Positions 30,998 through 42,144 of a DNA stretch of 64,000 bases are shown here, piece by piece (positions within the stretch are counted from its first letter, which is position 1; each line of letters starts with the position of its first letter). The notes under the pieces were generated by a model, which saw nothing but the letters and a program-made list of their open reading frames with translations, made no database searches and had not been told where the DNA came from. The position numbers and the translations under genes were made by a program. Source of the stretch: Thalassotalea sp. PS06. Lineage in GTDB: Bacteria; Pseudomonadota; Gammaproteobacteria; Enterobacterales; Alteromonadaceae. The stretch lies in contig NZ_CP041638.1 of assembly GCF_007197775.1 (NCBI RefSeq), forward strand, positions 3,286,001 through 3,350,000, read 5' to 3'.

Positions 30998-31039
30998 AAG
31001 TTAATCCTTATCTCTTAAACTATTAAAACGATGATCGAT

Positions 31040-32029
31040 TTAGTCGTTATCAGCGATGCTTTCTGGTGGCCAGTTCTCAAGGCGCATACCTAGAGACAAA
31101 CCACGAGACGCTAACACGTCTTTGATTTCAGTCAGAGACTTCTTACCTAAGTTAGGTGTTTTAAGAAGTTCGACTTCTGCACGCTGTACTAAATCACCAA
31201 TGTACTGAATCGCTTCTGCTTTCAAACAGTTGGCTGAACGTACAGTTAGTTCTAAATCATCTACTGGACGAAGAAGGATAGGATCGAAAGCTGGTTTCTC
31301 TTCTTTAACTTCTTCTTCTTTAACGTCACGTAGATCAACAAACGCATCTAGCTGTTCAGCTAAGATGGTAGAAGCACGACGAATCGCTTCTTCTGGATCT
31401 AGCGTACCGTTAGTTTCCATATCGATAACTAGCTTATCTAAGTCTGTACGTTGCTCAACACGAGCCGAGTCAACATCATAAGCAATTCTTTCAACAGGAC
31501 TGAATGAAGCGTCAACTAGCAAGCGGCCAATTGCACGGTCTTCTTCTTCGGCATTGCGACGAGCAGAAGCAGGTACATAACCACGACCCATTTCTACCTT
31601 GATGCGCATACTGACTTCGCCGTCACCTGTCAAATGACAGATAACATGCTCAGGGTTGGCGATAGTTACATCACCATCATGCTGAATATCAGCAGCCAGT
31701 ACAGGGCCCTGGCCTGACTTAGTTAAAGTTAAAACTGCTTCAGTTTTGCCTTCTAAACCAACAGCCAGACCTTTAAGGTTCAACAAGATTTCGATGATGT
31801 CCTCTTGGACACCTTCTTTACTGCTGTATTCGTGCAAAACACCGTCTATTTCAACTTCAGTCACTGCGCATCCTGGCATTGACGAAAGTAAGATGCGGCG
31901 TAACGCATTACCTAAAGTGTGACCAAAACCACGTTCAAGTGGCTCTAAAGTTACCTTAGCGCGAGTGGTGCTAACGTTCTCGATGCCCACTAGTTTCGGC
32001 TTAAGGAATTCGGTTACAGAACCCTGCAT
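31040..32029 (-). CDS. rpoA: RNA polymerase alpha subunit
   Basis: Dimer scaffold of RNA polymerase, 329 aa as in E. coli. The N-terminal domain (about 1-230) has [21 protein letters not shown]; a linker follows, then the C-terminal DNA- and activator-contact domain with [20 protein letters not shown] and [22 protein letters not shown]. The linker holds a Glu/Lys-rich run ([11 protein letters not shown]). It lies between rpsD and rplQ. Confidence 0.99.
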   Translation of the reverse strand: MQGSVTEFLKPKLVGIENVSTTRAKVTLEPLERGFGHTLGNALRRILLSSMPGCAVTEVEIDGVLHEYSSKEGVQEDIIEILLNLKGLAVGLEGKTEAVLTLTKSGQGPVLAADIQHDGDVTIANPEHVICHLTGDGEVSMRIKVEMGRGYVPASARRNAEEEDRAIGRLLVDASFSPVERIAYDVDSARVEQRTDLDKLVIDMETNGTLDPEEAIRRASTILAEQLDAFVDLRDVKEEEVKEEKPAFDPILLRPVDDLELTVRSANCLKAEAIQYIGDLVQRAEVELLKTPNLGKKSLTEIKDVLASRGLSLGMRLENWPPESIADND

Positions 32030-32054
32030 TATTGTCCTCTCTTAAAGTTCAGCT

Positions 32055-32675
32055 TTATTTCGAGTAAAGCTCGACAATCAACTGTTCATTAATTTCTGCT
32101 GATAAGTCAGAACGATCAGGAGTACGTTTAAATACACCTTCCATTTTCTTATTATCAACTTCAACCCAGACTGGTTTCTCACGTTGTTCAGCTAACTCAA
32201 GAGCAGCGACGATGCGCGCCTGAGCTTTTGCTTTTTCACGTATAGATACAACATCTTCTGGTTTAACAGCGAAAGATGGAATGTTAACAACTTTACCGTT
32301 TACAACGATAGCCTTGTGGCTAACTAGCTGACGAGCTTCTGCACGAGTAGATGCATAACCCATACGGTAGACAACGTTGTCCAAACGCTTCTCTAAAAGT
32401 TGTAACAAGTTCTCACCTGTATTGCCTTTTAGACGAGCAGCTTCTTTGTAGTAGTTACGGAACTGCTTTTCCAACACACCGTAAATACGACGAACTTTCT
32501 GCTTCTCACGAAGCTGTACACCATAGTCAGAAAGACGACCGCGACGGGCGCCGTGCTGACCTGGAATAGTTTCGATTTTACATTTCGTATCAATTGCCCT
32601 AACACCACTTTTAAGGAACAAATCTGTTCCTTCGCGGCGGCTAAGTTTTAGCTTAGGACCTAAATATCTTGCCAT
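32055..32675 (-). CDS. rpsD: 30S ribosomal protein S4
   Basis: Primary 16S-binding protein of 206 aa and translational repressor of the alpha operon in E. coli. [19 protein letters not shown] at the N-terminus and an S4 RNA-binding domain ([26 protein letters not shown]) at about 95-150. The zinc-binding Cys set of some S4 proteins is absent. An S4-type target leader is present ahead of rpsM. Confidence 0.99.
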   Translation of the reverse strand: MARYLGPKLKLSRREGTDLFLKSGVRAIDTKCKIETIPGQHGARRGRLSDYGVQLREKQKVRRIYGVLEKQFRNYYKEAARLKGNTGENLLQLLEKRLDNVVYRMGYASTRAEARQLVSHKAIVVNGKVVNIPSFAVKPEDVVSIREKAKAQARIVAALELAEQREKPVWVEVDNKKMEGVFKRTPDRSDLSAEINEQLIVELYSK

Positions 32676-32702
32676 GTTCTTTCTCCAACTATCCTAAAAG
32701 CG

Positions 32703-33092
32703 TTATACGCGACGCTTTTTAGGAGGACGACAACCATTATGAGGAATAGGTGTCACGTCAGTAATGTTGGTGATTTTAAAACCAGCAGCATTTAAAGCAC
32801 GGATTGCAGACTCACGTCCAGGTCCCGGGCCTTTAACGAACACTTCAATATTCTTCAAACCAAACTCTTGAGCAGCTTTACCCGCACGGTCTGCAGCTAC
32901 CTGAGCAGCAAATGGAGTAGATTTACGTGAACCACGGAAACCAGAACCACCTGCAGTCGCCCAAGACAATGCATTACCTTGACGGTCAGTCAGAGTTACG
33001 ATTGTGTTGTTGAAAGATGCATGGATATGCGCCATGCCATCAGCAACTTGCTTTTTAACGCGCTTACGAGCGCGAGTTGGTGTTTTAGCCAT
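32703..33092 (-). CDS. rpsK: 30S ribosomal protein S11
   Basis: Platform protein of the 30S subunit, 129 aa. [33 protein letters not shown] and the C-terminal [13 protein letters not shown] are characteristic. The C-terminal Asn-Gly, the known isoaspartate site in E. coli S11, is kept. 14 bases after rpsM. Confidence 0.99.
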   Translation of the reverse strand: MAKTPTRARKRVKKQVADGMAHIHASFNNTIVTLTDRQGNALSWATAGGSGFRGSRKSTPFAAQVAADRAGKAAQEFGLKNIEVFVKGPGPGRESAIRALNAAGFKITNITDVTPIPHNGCRPPKKRRV

Positions 33093-33106
33093 GTCTAATT
33101 ACCCCG

Positions 33107-33463
33107 TTACTTTTTAATCGGCTTACGAGGACCTTTACGGGTGCGCGCATTAGTCTTAGTGCGTTGACCACGTAGAGGTAGACTGCGACGATGGCGTAAA
33201 CCACGATAACAGCCAAGGTCCATCAGACGCTTGATGTTCATTGAAACTTCACGACGTAAGTCACCTTCTACGGTGAATTTCGCCACTTCTGTACGAAGCA
33301 AATCTATTTGTGCTTCGTCTAATTCACTGATCTTTGTAGATTCTGCGATACCAGCGTTCGCGCAAATTTCTTTTGCACGAGTTTGACCGATACCGTAAAT
33401 CGCAGTAATAGCGATTACTGCATGTTTGCGATCAGGGATGTTAATGCCAGCGATACGGGCCAC
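33107..33463 (-). CDS. rpsM: 30S ribosomal protein S13
   Basis: Head protein contacting P-site tRNA and the 50S subunit. The start is GTG at 33463: it has AGGAG 8 bases upstream and gives 118 aa beginning [13 protein letters not shown], identical in length to E. coli. Another GTG two codons earlier is too near the ribosome-binding site. C-terminal tail [16 protein letters not shown]. First gene of the alpha operon, preceded by the S4-binding leader. Confidence 0.98.
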   Translation of the reverse strand: MARIAGINIPDRKHAVIAITAIYGIGQTRAKEICANAGIAESTKISELDEAQIDLLRTEVAKFTVEGDLRREVSMNIKRLMDLGCYRGLRHRRSLPLRGQRTKTNARTRKGPRKPIKK

Positions 33464-33527
33464 TAACACATCTCCTATATTAAGGTTAAAAGAAACCGGT
33501 TGAAAAGCCCGTTAGGATACTCAACCA
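33455..33527 (-). ncRNA. Alpha-operon leader (S4-binding ribosome-binding-site element)
   Basis: Minus-strand sequence GGTTGAGTATCCTAACGGG, then CTTTTCAACC, closes a GGTTGA/TCAACC stem and matches the E. coli alpha-operon leader core (TTGAGTATCCT...ACGGGCTTTTCA), with AGGAG and the GTG start following at similar distance. In E. coli S4 protein binds the pseudoknot here and represses rpsM translation. The fold was judged by eye. Confidence 0.78.
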
Positions 33528-33544
33528 GCATTATTTTTGCAAAT

Positions 33545-33582
33545 TAAAGTGCCATCAATTAACAATTAATGACACTTTCCAA
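33545..33582 (-). terminator. Hairpin between rpmJ and rpsM
   Basis: AAAGTG-x-CATTAATT and AATTGATG-x-CACTTT form a long imperfect stem, followed on the minus strand by AATTTGC. It could be a weak terminator or attenuator separating spc and alpha transcripts; no solid T run. Confidence 0.5.
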
Positions 33583-33584
33583 GA

Positions 33585-33698
33585 TTAGCCCTGCCTTTGC
33601 TTGTGCTTTGGCTCACTGCAAATTACACGTACTACACCAGCACGCTTAACAACTTTACAGTTACGACAAATCTTTTTCACGGATGCACGAACTTTCAT
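33585..33698 (-). CDS. rpmJ: 50S ribosomal protein L36
   Basis: The smallest ribosomal protein, 37 aa: [19 protein letters not shown]... ending QRQG. It is the zinc-binding form: C11, C14, C27 and H32 are present. It follows secY, the standard end of the spc operon. Confidence 0.98.
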   Translation of the reverse strand: MKVRASVKKICRNCKVVKRAGVVRVICSEPKHKQRQG

Positions 33699-33713
33699 CT
33701 TATACTCCGTTAC

Positions 33714-35039
33714 CTATCGGCCTAGGCCTTTTAGGTTTGCTTTTTTCAGCACATTGTCATATTGACTCTGCATCATATGAGTCTGTACTTGTGCCATGAA
33801 ATCCATGATAACGACAACGATAATCAATAGTGATGTACCGCCGAAATAGAACTGAACGTTCATAAACATCATCATAAACTCAGGAACCAAACAAATAATA
33901 GTAATGTATAAAGCACCTGCCAGTGTCAGGCGAGTCATTACCTTATCAATATATCTGGAGGTTTGTTCACCAGGACGAATACCCGGGATAAACGCACCAG
34001 ACTTCTTCAAGTTATCTGCCGTTTCACGCGGATTGAAAACCAATGCCGTGTAGAAAAAGCAGAAAAAGATTATTGCTGCTGCATAAAGCATTACATACAG
34101 TGGTTGACCTGGAGACATCGCAAGAGAAACCTCTTGTAAAACGTCAGCCACACCACCTTCACCTTGACCAAACCAACTGGCAATCGTACCAGGGAACAGA
34201 ATGATACTTGAGGCGAAAATCGGAGGAATAACACCAGCCATGTTAACTTTCAATGGTAAGTGAGTGCTTTGCGCTGCAAACACCTTGCGACCTTGTTGGC
34301 GCTTGGCGTAGTTTACAACGATGCGGCGTTGGCCGCGCTCTACAAATACTACAAAGTAAGTTACAAGGAAGACGATAGCTCCAATCAATAGTAATGCTAA
34401 CAGGTGCAAATCACCTTGACGCGCCATTTCCGCTGTTTGACCAACGGCAGATGGCAAGCCAGCAACGATACCAGCGAAAATCAGGATTGAGATACCATTA
34501 CCAATACCACGCTCAGTAATTTGCTCACCTAACCACATTAAGAACATGGTACCGGTAACCAAAGAAACCATTGCGGTAAAGATAAAACCAGGACCTGGGT
34601 TTAAAACCAGGCCAGGCATCATACCTGGTAGACCATTTGCAATTGCAAATGACTGAACCGTTGCTAGTAGCAAAGTGCCGTAACGGGTGTACTGACTGAT
34701 CTTACGACGTCCAGCCTCACCTTCTTTCTTTAACTCTTGCATACTCGGCACGATGTGTGTGCTGATCTGCATGATAATCGAAGCTGAGATGTACGGCATA
34801 ATACCTAGTGCCAGTACAGAGGCCCGCTCAAGTGCACCACCAGAGAACATGTTAAACATTTCTGCGATGGTGCCCTTTTGTTGTTCAAACAACTGAGCAA
34901 GTACAGCGGCGTCAATACCAGGGATTGGTACAAATGATCCTAAACGGAAAACGATAATCGCTCCGAGTACAAACAATAATCTTTGTGTCAGTTCAGACGT
35001 ACCGCCTTGAACTTTACTTTCCATTCCTGGTGTAGCCAT
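33714..35039 (-). CDS. secY: Protein translocase subunit SecY
   Basis: Channel of the Sec translocon with SecE and SecG, 441 aa and ten transmembrane helices. Recognised by [13 protein letters not shown] (helix 1), the plug region [31 protein letters not shown] and the cytoplasmic loop with [21 protein letters not shown]. Located between rplO and rpmJ as in other gammaproteobacteria. Confidence 0.99.
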   Translation of the reverse strand: MATPGMESKVQGGTSELTQRLLFVLGAIIVFRLGSFVPIPGIDAAVLAQLFEQQKGTIAEMFNMFSGGALERASVLALGIMPYISASIIMQISTHIVPSMQELKKEGEAGRRKISQYTRYGTLLLATVQSFAIANGLPGMMPGLVLNPGPGFIFTAMVSLVTGTMFLMWLGEQITERGIGNGISILIFAGIVAGLPSAVGQTAEMARQGDLHLLALLLIGAIVFLVTYFVVFVERGQRRIVVNYAKRQQGRKVFAAQSTHLPLKVNMAGVIPPIFASSIILFPGTIASWFGQGEGGVADVLQEVSLAMSPGQPLYVMLYAAAIIFFCFFYTALVFNPRETADNLKKSGAFIPGIRPGEQTSRYIDKVMTRLTLAGALYITIICLVPEFMMMFMNVQFYFGGTSLLIIVVVIMDFMAQVQTHMMQSQYDNVLKKANLKGLGR

Positions 35040-35046
35040 AAGTGTA

Positions 35047-35481
35047 CTATTCCTCTATTGTACCACCGGCAGCTTCAATCGCTGCGCGTGCACCTTTTGT
35101 TACTGCTAGGCCACGAACCGTGATCTTACGGTTAATTTCACCAGACAACATGATCTTTGCAGATTCAATGTTACGAGTGATAATGCCTGCGTCTTTAAGC
35201 GCGTGAATATCAACAACATCGCCGTTGATTTGGTTTAATTCGTGTAAACGAACTTCAGCGCGAACTAAAGATTTACGCGACGTGAAACCAAACTTAGGTA
35301 GACGTTGCTTAAGTGGCATCTGACCGCCTTCAAAACCAGGACGAACACCGCCGCCTGAACGTGATTTTTGGCCTTTATGACCGCGACCACCAGTTTTGCC
35401 TAGACCAGAACCAATACCACGACCAACACGCTTCTTGGCTGATTTTGCGCCAGGTGCAGGAGATAATGTGTTTAAATGCAT
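35047..35481 (-). CDS. rplO: 50S ribosomal protein L15
   Basis: Assembly protein of the large subunit, 144 aa. N-terminal [26 protein letters not shown] followed by a Gly/Lys-rich extension ([15 protein letters not shown]), then the globular C-terminus. Starts 4 bases after the rpmD stop. Confidence 0.99.
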   Translation of the reverse strand: MHLNTLSPAPGAKSAKKRVGRGIGSGLGKTGGRGHKGQKSRSGGGVRPGFEGGQMPLKQRLPKFGFTSRKSLVRAEVRLHELNQINGDVVDIHALKDAGIITRNIESAKIMLSGEINRKITVRGLAVTKGARAAIEAAGGTIEE

Positions 35482-35484
35482 TGT

Positions 35485-35664
35485 TTAGTCCTCCACCTTA
35501 ACCATGTATGCAACCTTGTTAATCATACCGCGTACTGATGGAGTATCTTCTAACTCTACCGTATGACGGATACGACGTAAACCCAGGCCTTTTAAAGTTG
35601 CTCTATGAGCCGGTAAACGACCGATAGAACTTTTCATTTGAGTTACTTTAACAGTCTTAGCCAT
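35485..35664 (-). CDS. rpmD: 50S ribosomal protein L30
   Basis: 59 aa, from ATG 35664 to TAA 35485: [18 protein letters not shown], then [14 protein letters not shown] and [13 protein letters not shown]. It lies between rpsE and rplO, where L30 is expected, with 6 bases to rpsE. Confidence 0.98.
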   Translation of the reverse strand: MAKTVKVTQMKSSIGRLPAHRATLKGLGLRRIRHTVELEDTPSVRGMINKVAYMVKVED

Positions 35665-35670
35665 TGTCTA

Positions 35671-36174
35671 TTACCCCAGAATGTCAGTAACGTTTAAGCC
35701 ACGCTTAGCAGCAACCGATTCTGGAGACTTCATGTCAGCCAGGGCGCCGATTGTAGCGCGAACAACGTTAATTGGGTTAGTAGAACCGTATGCTTTTGAC
35801 AATACGTTCTGAACGCCAGCAACTTCTAGTACTGCACGCATCGCACCACCGGCGATAATACCTGTACCTTCAGAAGCAGGTTGCATGTAAACTTTAGAAC
35901 CAGAGTGCTTACCTTTAACAGCGTGCTGTAAGGTAGTGCCTTTAAGGTCGATGTTTACGATATTACGGCGAGCCTTTTCCATTGCTTTTTGGATAGCAGC
36001 AGGAACTTCACGTGCCTTACCGTAACCAAAACCAACACGACCGTTGCCGTCACCAACTACAGTTAGTGCAGTGAAGCTGAAGATACGACCACCTTTAACC
36101 ACTTTTGATACGCGGTTAACAGCGATTAGCTTTTCAGCGAATTCACTTTGTTGTGTGTTTTCTACATTAGCCAT
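35671..36174 (-). CDS. rpsE: 30S ribosomal protein S5
   Basis: Decoding-fidelity protein of 167 aa. The double-stranded-RNA-binding-like domain has [37 protein letters not shown]; the loop in which spectinomycin resistance arises (VVKGG) is wild type. C-terminal domain [19 protein letters not shown]. Confidence 0.99.
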   Translation of the reverse strand: MANVENTQQSEFAEKLIAVNRVSKVVKGGRIFSFTALTVVGDGNGRVGFGYGKAREVPAAIQKAMEKARRNIVNIDLKGTTLQHAVKGKHSGSKVYMQPASEGTGIIAGGAMRAVLEVAGVQNVLSKAYGSTNPINVVRATIGALADMKSPESVAAKRGLNVTDILG

Positions 36175-36183
36175 TATCTACTC

Positions 36184-36537
36184 CTAGAATTTAAGGCCAG
36201 CTTCACGAGCTGCTTCTGCTAACGCTTGTACACGACCGTGGTATAGGAAACCTGAACGATCGAATGCAACGTCAGTGATGCCTTTGGCTGCCGCACGCTC
36301 AGCGATTGCTTTACCAACTGCTGCAGCTGCGTCTTTATTACCAGTGCCTTTCACTTCTTCACGAACTGCTTTGTCTAAAGTAGATGCAGCAGCAATTACT
36401 TCAGAACCATTAGCAGCGATCAGTTGCGCGTAAATGTGGCGAGGAGTACGGTGAACGACTAAACGATTCGCACCCAGCTCGCTGATCTTTGCACGTGTAC
36501 GTTTTGCACGGCGTAAACGAGATGTTTTCTTATCCAT
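36184..36537 (-). CDS. rplR: 50S ribosomal protein L18
   Basis: 5S rRNA-binding protein, 117 aa: [18 protein letters not shown] at the start; [13 protein letters not shown] and [24 protein letters not shown] in the core. Between rplF and rpsE with short gaps. Confidence 0.99.
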   Translation of the reverse strand: MDKKTSRLRRAKRTRAKISELGANRLVVHRTPRHIYAQLIAANGSEVIAAASTLDKAVREEVKGTGNKDAAAAVGKAIAERAAAKGITDVAFDRSGFLYHGRVQALAEAAREAGLKF

Positions 36538-36546
36538 CGTATTACC

Positions 36547-37080
36547 CTACTTCTTCTTAGCTTCTTTACGACGTACCACTTCATCGCTGTAACGAATACC
36601 TTTACCTTTATAAGGCTCTGGCTTACGGTAAGCACGAATATTGGCAGCCACCTGACCTATCAACTGCTTATCAGCACCTTTCAGTACGATTTCAGTTTGA
36701 CTAGGAGTTTCAACGGTAATTCCTTCAGGAATTGCGTGGTCAACCGGGTGAGAGAAACCTAAAGATAGGTTTAAGTTCTTACCAGCAGCTTTTGCACGGT
36801 AACCAACACCGTTTAAGATTAAACGCTTTTCAAAACCAGTACTTACACCAACAACCATGTTGTTGATTAGTGCACGAGCAGTACCAGCTTGAGCCCAAGC
36901 GCCTTTATCTTCGTTAGCAACCGTAGTTACGATAGCGTTTTCTTCTTGAGAAACCGCAACGTCACTGTGGATAGTACGAGATAATTCGCCTACAGGGCCT
37001 TTAACTGTGATGTCTTGACCAGATAACGTAACAGTAACGCCAGCAGGTACATTCACAGGTGCTTTTGCAACACGAGACAT
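36547..37080 (-). CDS. rplF: 50S ribosomal protein L6
   Basis: 177 aa protein at the base of the L7/L12 stalk, near the elongation-factor site. It begins [19 protein letters not shown]; the C-terminal repeat has [24 protein letters not shown]. Eleven bases after rpsH. Confidence 0.99.
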   Translation of the reverse strand: MSRVAKAPVNVPAGVTVTLSGQDITVKGPVGELSRTIHSDVAVSQEENAIVTTVANEDKGAWAQAGTARALINNMVVGVSTGFEKRLILNGVGYRAKAAGKNLNLSLGFSHPVDHAIPEGITVETPSQTEIVLKGADKQLIGQVAANIRAYRKPEPYKGKGIRYSDEVVRRKEAKKK

Positions 37081-37091
37081 ATTTCTGCTCC

Positions 37092-37481
37092 TTACGCTAC
37101 GATACCGATGATTTCACCGCCAAGACCCGCATTGCGAGCGGCGCGGTCAGTCATCAAACCTTTAGAAGTAGAAACAATAGCAATACCTAGACCAGCTAGA
37201 ACTTGCGGAAGCTCATCACGACCCTTGTATACACGTAGACCAGGACGAGAAACACGCTTGATTGTTTCGATTACTTCTTTACCTTCGAAATATTTCAAAG
37301 TTACTTCTAACTGAGGCTTAGCTTCAGTAGATACTTCAAAACCGTTAATGTAGCCTTCTTCTTTAAGCAAGTTAGCAATTGCAACTTTTAGCTTGGAAGA
37401 CGGCATAGATACTGCAACTTTATGTGCAGATTGACCGTTACGGATGCGTGTAAACATATCCGCGATAGGATCAGTCATCAT
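37092..37481 (-). CDS. rpsH: 30S ribosomal protein S8
   Basis: 16S rRNA-binding protein of 129 aa and, in E. coli, translational repressor of the spc operon. It has [13 protein letters not shown] at the start and [23 protein letters not shown] at the end. Two adjacent ATGs (37481 and 37478) make the exact start uncertain by one codon. Confidence 0.99.
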   Translation of the reverse strand: MMTDPIADMFTRIRNGQSAHKVAVSMPSSKLKVAIANLLKEEGYINGFEVSTEAKPQLEVTLKYFEGKEVIETIKRVSRPGLRVYKGRDELPQVLAGLGIAIVSTSKGLMTDRAARNAGLGGEIIGIVA

Positions 37482-37495
37482 AATCGCTTACTCCC

Positions 37496-37801
37496 TTACC
37501 AACTTGCTTTCTTAAGACCAGGAACTTCACCACGCATGGTTGCTTCACGTAGTTTGATACGGCTTAGGCCGAACTTACGCAAGTAACCGTGTGGACGACC
37601 AGTTACGTTACAACGATTACGTTGACGGCTGCTGCTCGAATCACGAGGTAAAGACTGTAGTTTTAGTACTGCATCCCAACGCTCTTCTTCCGAAGAGTTT
37701 ACGCTAGAGATGATCTCTTTTAGTTCGCGACGCTTTTCAGCGTATTTTGCGACTAATTTCGCACGTTTTGCTTCACGTGCTTTCATAGATGATTTAGCCA
37801 T
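37496..37801 (-). CDS. rpsN: 30S ribosomal protein S14
   Basis: 101 aa, the long zinc-independent form (no CxxC pairs). [13 protein letters not shown] at the start; [39 protein letters not shown] at the end is split by no indel. Fourteen bases upstream of rpsH. Confidence 0.99.
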   Translation of the reverse strand: MAKSSMKAREAKRAKLVAKYAEKRRELKEIISSVNSSEEERWDAVLKLQSLPRDSSSSRQRNRCNVTGRPHGYLRKFGLSRIKLREATMRGEVPGLKKASW

Positions 37802-37812
37802 AACTCTACACC

Positions 37813-38352
37813 TTATTTCTTAAACGGGAAGTTAAAGGCAGTCAGCAAAGCACGACCTTCCGCATCAGTCTTCGCAGTAGTAGTGATAGTAATATCCATA
37901 CCGCGAATCTTGTCGACTTTATCGTAGTCGATTTCAGGAAATATGATTTGCTCACGCACGCCCATGCTGTAGTTACCACGGCCATCGAACGATTTAGGGT
38001 TCAAGCCACGGAAATCACGGATACGAGGAACTGAGATTGAAATTAAACGCTCAAAGAAGTCCCACATGCGCTCACCGCGTAGAGTTACTTTTGCACCAAT
38101 AGGGTAGCCTTCACGGATCTTAAAACCAGCAACAGATTTGCGAGCTTTAGTTACCATAGGCTTTTGACCTGAGATTGCAGCAAGATCATTGGTTGCGTTA
38201 TCTAATACTTTCTTATCAGAAATCGCTTCACCAACACCCATGTTAAGGGTGATCTTTTCAATCCGAGGGACTTGCATGACACTTTTGTATCCGAACTCTT
38301 TGGTCAGTTCAGCAACAACTGTATCTTTGTATAAATCATGCAGTTTCGCCAT
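37813..38352 (-). CDS. rplE: 50S ribosomal protein L5
   Basis: 5S rRNA-binding protein, 179 aa, contacting P-site tRNA and S13. It has [13 protein letters not shown], the [25 protein letters not shown] region and [20 protein letters not shown]. In E. coli the S8 feedback target overlaps the start of this gene; that site was not modelled here. Confidence 0.99.
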   Translation of the reverse strand: MAKLHDLYKDTVVAELTKEFGYKSVMQVPRIEKITLNMGVGEAISDKKVLDNATNDLAAISGQKPMVTKARKSVAGFKIREGYPIGAKVTLRGERMWDFFERLISISVPRIRDFRGLNPKSFDGRGNYSMGVREQIIFPEIDYDKVDKIRGMDITITTTAKTDAEGRALLTAFNFPFKK

Positions 38353-38365
38353 CGTTTACTCCAAA

Positions 38366-38680
38366 TTAAACTAATTCGTTATTAGACTTGAAGAAACGTA
38401 CTTTTTTACCGTCTTCAAATCTAAAACCAACGCGATCAGCCTTGCCAGTAGCAGGGTTTTTGATCGCAACGTTTGATACGTCGATAGCAGCTTCTTTAGT
38501 AATGATGCCACCAGCTTGTTCAAGCTGTGGAACAGCTTTCTGGTGTTTCTTAACTAAGTTGATGCCTTCAACGAAAACTTTACCTTCTGCTGGAAGAACT
38601 TTGGTGACCTTGCCACTTTTGCCCTTATCTTTACCAGCTAGGATTACTACTTCATCATTTTGATGAATTTTAGAGGCCAT
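38366..38680 (-). CDS. rplX: 50S ribosomal protein L24
   Basis: Assembly-initiator of the large subunit, 104 aa with a KOW motif ([22 protein letters not shown]) at about 8-29. Between rplN and rplE. Confidence 0.99.
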   Translation of the reverse strand: MASKIHQNDEVVILAGKDKGKSGKVTKVLPAEGKVFVEGINLVKKHQKAVPQLEQAGGIITKEAAIDVSNVAIKNPATGKADRVGFRFEDGKKVRFFKSNNELV

Positions 38681-38691
38681 TATCAGACTCC

Positions 38692-39060
38692 TTATAGTAC
38701 TTCTGGAGCTAATGAAACGATCTTCATGAACTTTTCAGTTCGTAATTCACGTGTCACTGGCCCGAAAATACGAGTACCAATTGGCTGTAAATTTGCATTT
38801 AGCATTACAGCCGCGTTGCCATCGAAACGAATGGCTGAGCCATCCTGACGACGAACGCCCTTTCTAGTGCGCACCACTACTGCATTCAGTACATCACCTT
38901 TCTTCACTTTACCGCGAGGAATCGCTTCTTTAACAGAAACTTTGATGATGTCGCCGATGCCAGCATAGCGACGGTGCGAGCCACCTAGAACCTTTATACA
39001 TTGCACGCGTCGAGCGCCGCTGTTATCAGCAACGTCTAGCTGTGATTGCATTTGGATCAT
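38692..39060 (-). CDS. rplN: 50S ribosomal protein L14
   Basis: Inter-subunit bridge protein. The ATG at 39060 gives 122 aa beginning [18 protein letters not shown], as in the family (E. coli 123), with GGAG upstream; the open frame ten codons longer is not needed. First gene of the spc operon, about 100 bases from a TATAAT promoter element. Confidence 0.98.
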   Translation of the reverse strand: MIQMQSQLDVADNSGARRVQCIKVLGGSHRRYAGIGDIIKVSVKEAIPRGKVKKGDVLNAVVVRTRKGVRRQDGSAIRFDGNAAVMLNANLQPIGTRIFGPVTRELRTEKFMKIVSLAPEVL

Positions 39061-39153
39061 TTTATGTGCTCCGCTTTTGTTAAAATTCAAGGCTATTTCT
39101 AGCCCATCACTGCCTTAATTCCGTTAATCCTAGGTACCACCTGGAATCAACGG

Positions 39154-39200
39154 GCGCGAGATTATAACACTAGATAACTAAAAGTGGTACTTTATTTAAG
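39154..39200 (-). promoter_or_regulatory. Candidate spc operon promoter
   Basis: TATAAT at 39166-39161 (minus strand), immediately followed by a GC-rich discriminator CTCGCGCC. No good -35 hexamer was found at 16-18 bases. The GC-rich discriminator is typical of stringently controlled translation promoters. About 100 bases before rplN. Confidence 0.6.
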
Positions 39201-39572
39201 CAAAAAAAAACGGTTCATCTGCATGCCCCAGTCTTCGACCCTAAACATAATCATTAACCCTCAGAAAAATCACCAGATTCCATAGATAAACTGATTACAT
39301 TTTATTATCAAAAAACGTTAAGTTTTTGACTGCTAAAATGGTTGATTAACACTCGAAAAATGTATAGAAATAATACGTTAACGATATATATCAAACCCAA
39401 GTTTAGTTAACCTATATATTGTACCGTTTGCGGATAAACCAAGCAGCAGATGTTACAAAAAGGTTACTTTGCAGAATTTGTTGCTTAAACCGGTAGTTTG
39501 TTGCTTAAACCGGTAGAATTAATGGGTTAAATAGAAAGTAATGAGATTTGCAGTTGAATAGGTGCTAGATTT
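39200..39572. other. AT-rich gap between S10 and spc operons
   Basis: No gene seen. It includes a perfect 20-bp tandem duplication (39477-39496 and 39497-39516, unit TTTGTTGCTTAAACCGGTAG). Confidence 0.7.
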
Positions 39573-39839
39573 AATACCAATCACACTAAGTTTGTGCACA
39601 ACTCAGAGTTAGGGCAGAGGTTCAGTTACAACATAGATTTTATTGATATAGTCATTCTATATTAATGAAATATAGGGCAGTAAATGGGCCTCTCACTAAC
39701 TCCCTACGGGTGAGTTTTAAAGGCGTTTATCCTGCGTTACTGATTTTGACAATGGAATAACCATTCTCTGCAATCAAAGCCTTGTCTAAAAGCCTTTAAA
39801 TTCTCACTGAGTGAGCAATAATTTAATGGGATTGGTATA
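39573..39839. repeat. MITE-like element, copy C (full length)
   Basis: 267 bp with AATACCAATCACA at the left and GGGATTGGTATA at the right, flanked as TA-CCAATC...GATTGG-TA. Most of its length matches copy B in inverse orientation. No coding capacity. It lies between the S10 terminator and the spc promoter, so neither operon is interrupted. Confidence 0.9.
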
Positions 39840-39881
39840 ATAGTCTATGGATTTATCCCTTGAACCAATAGACTTAATCAA

Positions 39882-39912
39882 AAAAAACCCTGCCGAAGCA
39901 GGGTTTTTTACG
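39882..39912 (-). terminator. S10 operon terminator
   Basis: AAACCCTGC and GCAGGGTTT arms with CGAA loop, and T runs on both sides. It follows rpsQ by about 20 bases. Confidence 0.92.
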
Positions 39913-39931
39913 ATAACAATAAAGCTAAAAT

Positions 39932-40180
39932 TTAAGCTTTAGTCACAACGTCAACCAAAGTCCAAGATTTGCTCTTAGAGATTGGCGCACATTCGCGAAT
40001 TGTTACTAAGTCACCTTCATTACATACGTTGTTTTCATCATGCGCTTTCAACTTAGTTGAACGGATCATGAATTTACCGTAGATCGGGTGCTTAACACGA
40101 CGCTCAATCAGGACAGTGATAGACTTATCCATTTTGTCACTGACAACGCGACCTTGTAGAGTACGAATAGTTTCGCTCAT
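39932..40180 (-). CDS. rpsQ: 30S ribosomal protein S17
   Basis: 16S-binding OB-fold protein of 82 aa with [28 protein letters not shown] and [10 protein letters not shown]. Last gene of the S10 operon; its start overlaps the rpmC stop by one base. Confidence 0.99.
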   Translation of the reverse strand: MSETIRTLQGRVVSDKMDKSITVLIERRVKHPIYGKFMIRSTKLKAHDENNVCNEGDLVTIRECAPISKSKSWTLVDVVTKA

Positions 40181-40371
40181 TATGATGCTGCCTTCTGTGA
40201 AATGATAGTCTTAACACGTGCGATATCGCGACGTACATTACGTAGCAAGTGAGTTTGAGCTAGCTGACCTGTGCTTGCTTGCATGCGATAGTTAAACTGT
40301 TCGCGCAATAAGCTTAGTAATTCAGCATTAAGCTCTTCAATGCTTTTATCTTTAAGTTCGCTAGCTTTCAT
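40180..40371 (-). CDS. rpmC: 50S ribosomal protein L29
   Basis: 63 aa, helical: [31 protein letters not shown] split pattern typical of L29, ending in [11 protein letters not shown]. It sits near the exit tunnel, at the SRP/trigger-factor docking site. One-base overlaps with rplP and rpsQ imply coupling. Confidence 0.99.
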   Translation of the reverse strand: MKASELKDKSIEELNAELLSLLREQFNYRMQASTGQLAQTHLLRNVRRDIARVKTIISQKAAS

Positions 40372-40784
40372 TACATTACCGTCCGAGTTACGAAAGTTGT
40401 TTTGAACGGAAGTTTAGCAGCAGCAAGAGCAAATGCTTCGCGCGCTAATTCTTCTGAAACACCTTCCATTTCATAAAGAACACGACCTGGTTGAATTTGG
40501 CAAACCCAATATTCAACAGAACCTTTACCTTTACCCATACGAACCTCTAGAGGCTTCTTGGTAATAGGCTTGTCAGGGAAAACTCGAATCCAAATTTTAC
40601 CTTGACGTTTGATGTGACGCGTCATTGCACGACGAGCCGCTTCGATTTGGCGAGCAGTCATACGACCACGAGCTACCGATTTCAAACCATAAGTACCGAA
40701 GCTAACTGTGTTACCAGTGTCTGCAAGACCACGGTTACGCAGTTTAAACTGCTTACGGAATTTAGTACGTTTTGGTTGTAACAT
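40371..40784 (-). CDS. rplP: 50S ribosomal protein L16
   Basis: 137 aa, near the A-site. [19 protein letters not shown] and [20 protein letters not shown] are diagnostic. The Arg in RMGKGKG is the hydroxylation site (Arg81) used by YcfD-type oxygenases in E. coli; it is present. Confidence 0.99.
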   Translation of the reverse strand: MLQPKRTKFRKQFKLRNRGLADTGNTVSFGTYGLKSVARGRMTARQIEAARRAMTRHIKRQGKIWIRVFPDKPITKKPLEVRMGKGKGSVEYWVCQIQPGRVLYEMEGVSEELAREAFALAAAKLPFKTTFVTRTVM

Positions 40785-40795
40785 TACTGATTCCC

Positions 40796-41491
40796 CTACT
40801 TACTGCTCTTGCCTTTGCCTTTTCTTTTAGGCTTAGCTGGTGCTTCTACCTGTGCAGGCATACCACCAATAACTTCACCTTTAAAGATCCAGACTTTAAC
40901 ACCGATAATACCGTAAGTGGTATTCGCTTCAGCTGTTGCATAATCGATATCAGCACGTAATGTGTGAAGTGGTACACGACCTTCACGATACCATTCAGAA
41001 CGAGCAATCTCTGCACCGCCTAAACGACCGCTAACTTCAACCTTGATACCTTTAGCACCTAGACGCATAGCGTTTTGCACAGCGCGCTTCATAGCACGAC
41101 GGAACATAACACGACGCTCTAGTTGGCTAGTGATGCTTTCCGCAACTAGTGCTGCATCAGTTTCAGGCTTACGAACTTCAGCAATGTTGATTTGAGCTGG
41201 AACGCCGGCAATTTGAGAAACTTTCTTACGAAGTTTTTCAACGTCTTCACCTTTCTTACCAATCACAACACCTGGACGGGCTGTGTGGATAGTAACGCGA
41301 ATAGACTTAGCTGGACGCTCAATTACGATTTTTGATAAAGACGCACGCTTTAATTCTTGAGTTAAGTAAGCACGAACTTCGTGGTCACCTTTCAAGTTAT
41401 TTGCATAGTCTTTGCTGCTTGCAAACCAAGTAGACGCAAAAGGTTTAGTGATACCTAATCGAATACCGGTAGGATGTACTTTTTGACCCAT
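40796..41491 (-). CDS. rpsC: 30S ribosomal protein S3
   Basis: mRNA-entry-channel protein of 231 aa with a KH domain ([17 protein letters not shown] at about 75-91) and the C-terminal domain [27 protein letters not shown] Lys/Pro-rich tail ends the protein. Confidence 0.99.
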   Translation of the reverse strand: MGQKVHPTGIRLGITKPFASTWFASSKDYANNLKGDHEVRAYLTQELKRASLSKIVIERPAKSIRVTIHTARPGVVIGKKGEDVEKLRKKVSQIAGVPAQINIAEVRKPETDAALVAESITSQLERRVMFRRAMKRAVQNAMRLGAKGIKVEVSGRLGGAEIARSEWYREGRVPLHTLRADIDYATAEANTTYGIIGVKVWIFKGEVIGGMPAQVEAPAKPKRKGKGKSSK

Positions 41492-41503
41492 ACTAATACT
41501 CTC

Positions 41504-41836
41504 CTAGTTATCAGATACAACCACAGTAATGTGGCTAGTACGCTTAAGGATACGATCCGCGCGACCTTTCGCACGAGGCTTAATACGCTTCATCGTTGGA
41601 CCGTCGTCAACCATGATGGTTTTAACGAATAGTTCATCAATGTCTGCACCTTCGTTGTGTTCAGCGTTAGCAATCGCTGAGTTAAGAACTTTCTTCACCA
41701 GAACAGCAGCTGACTTGTTGCTGTACTCTAGAATTTCAAGTGCTTTCTCAACTTGCAAACCGCGGATTTGGTCAACGACCAAACGAGCTTTCTGAGCTGA
41801 ACCACGGGCAAATTTATGTTTAGCAATAGCTTCCAT
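41504..41836 (-). CDS. rplV: 50S ribosomal protein L22
   Basis: 110 aa; its beta-hairpin lines the exit tunnel. [26 protein letters not shown] and [25 protein letters not shown] are characteristic. The macrolide-resistance loop region looks wild type. Confidence 0.99.
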   Translation of the reverse strand: MEAIAKHKFARGSAQKARLVVDQIRGLQVEKALEILEYSNKSAAVLVKKVLNSAIANAEHNEGADIDELFVKTIMVDDGPTMKRIKPRAKGRADRILKRTSHITVVVSDN

Positions 41837-41847
41837 TTAATTTCCCC

Positions 41848-42138
<291 letters not shown>

Positions 42139-42144
42139 TTATAA

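Noticed and set aside
39573..39839. Insertion sequence with its own transposase
   Set aside because: Under 280 bp and without an open frame; classed as a MITE.
39061..39931. Insertion breaking a ribosomal operon
   Set aside because: The position is the natural S10/spc boundary and both terminator and promoter elements are present.
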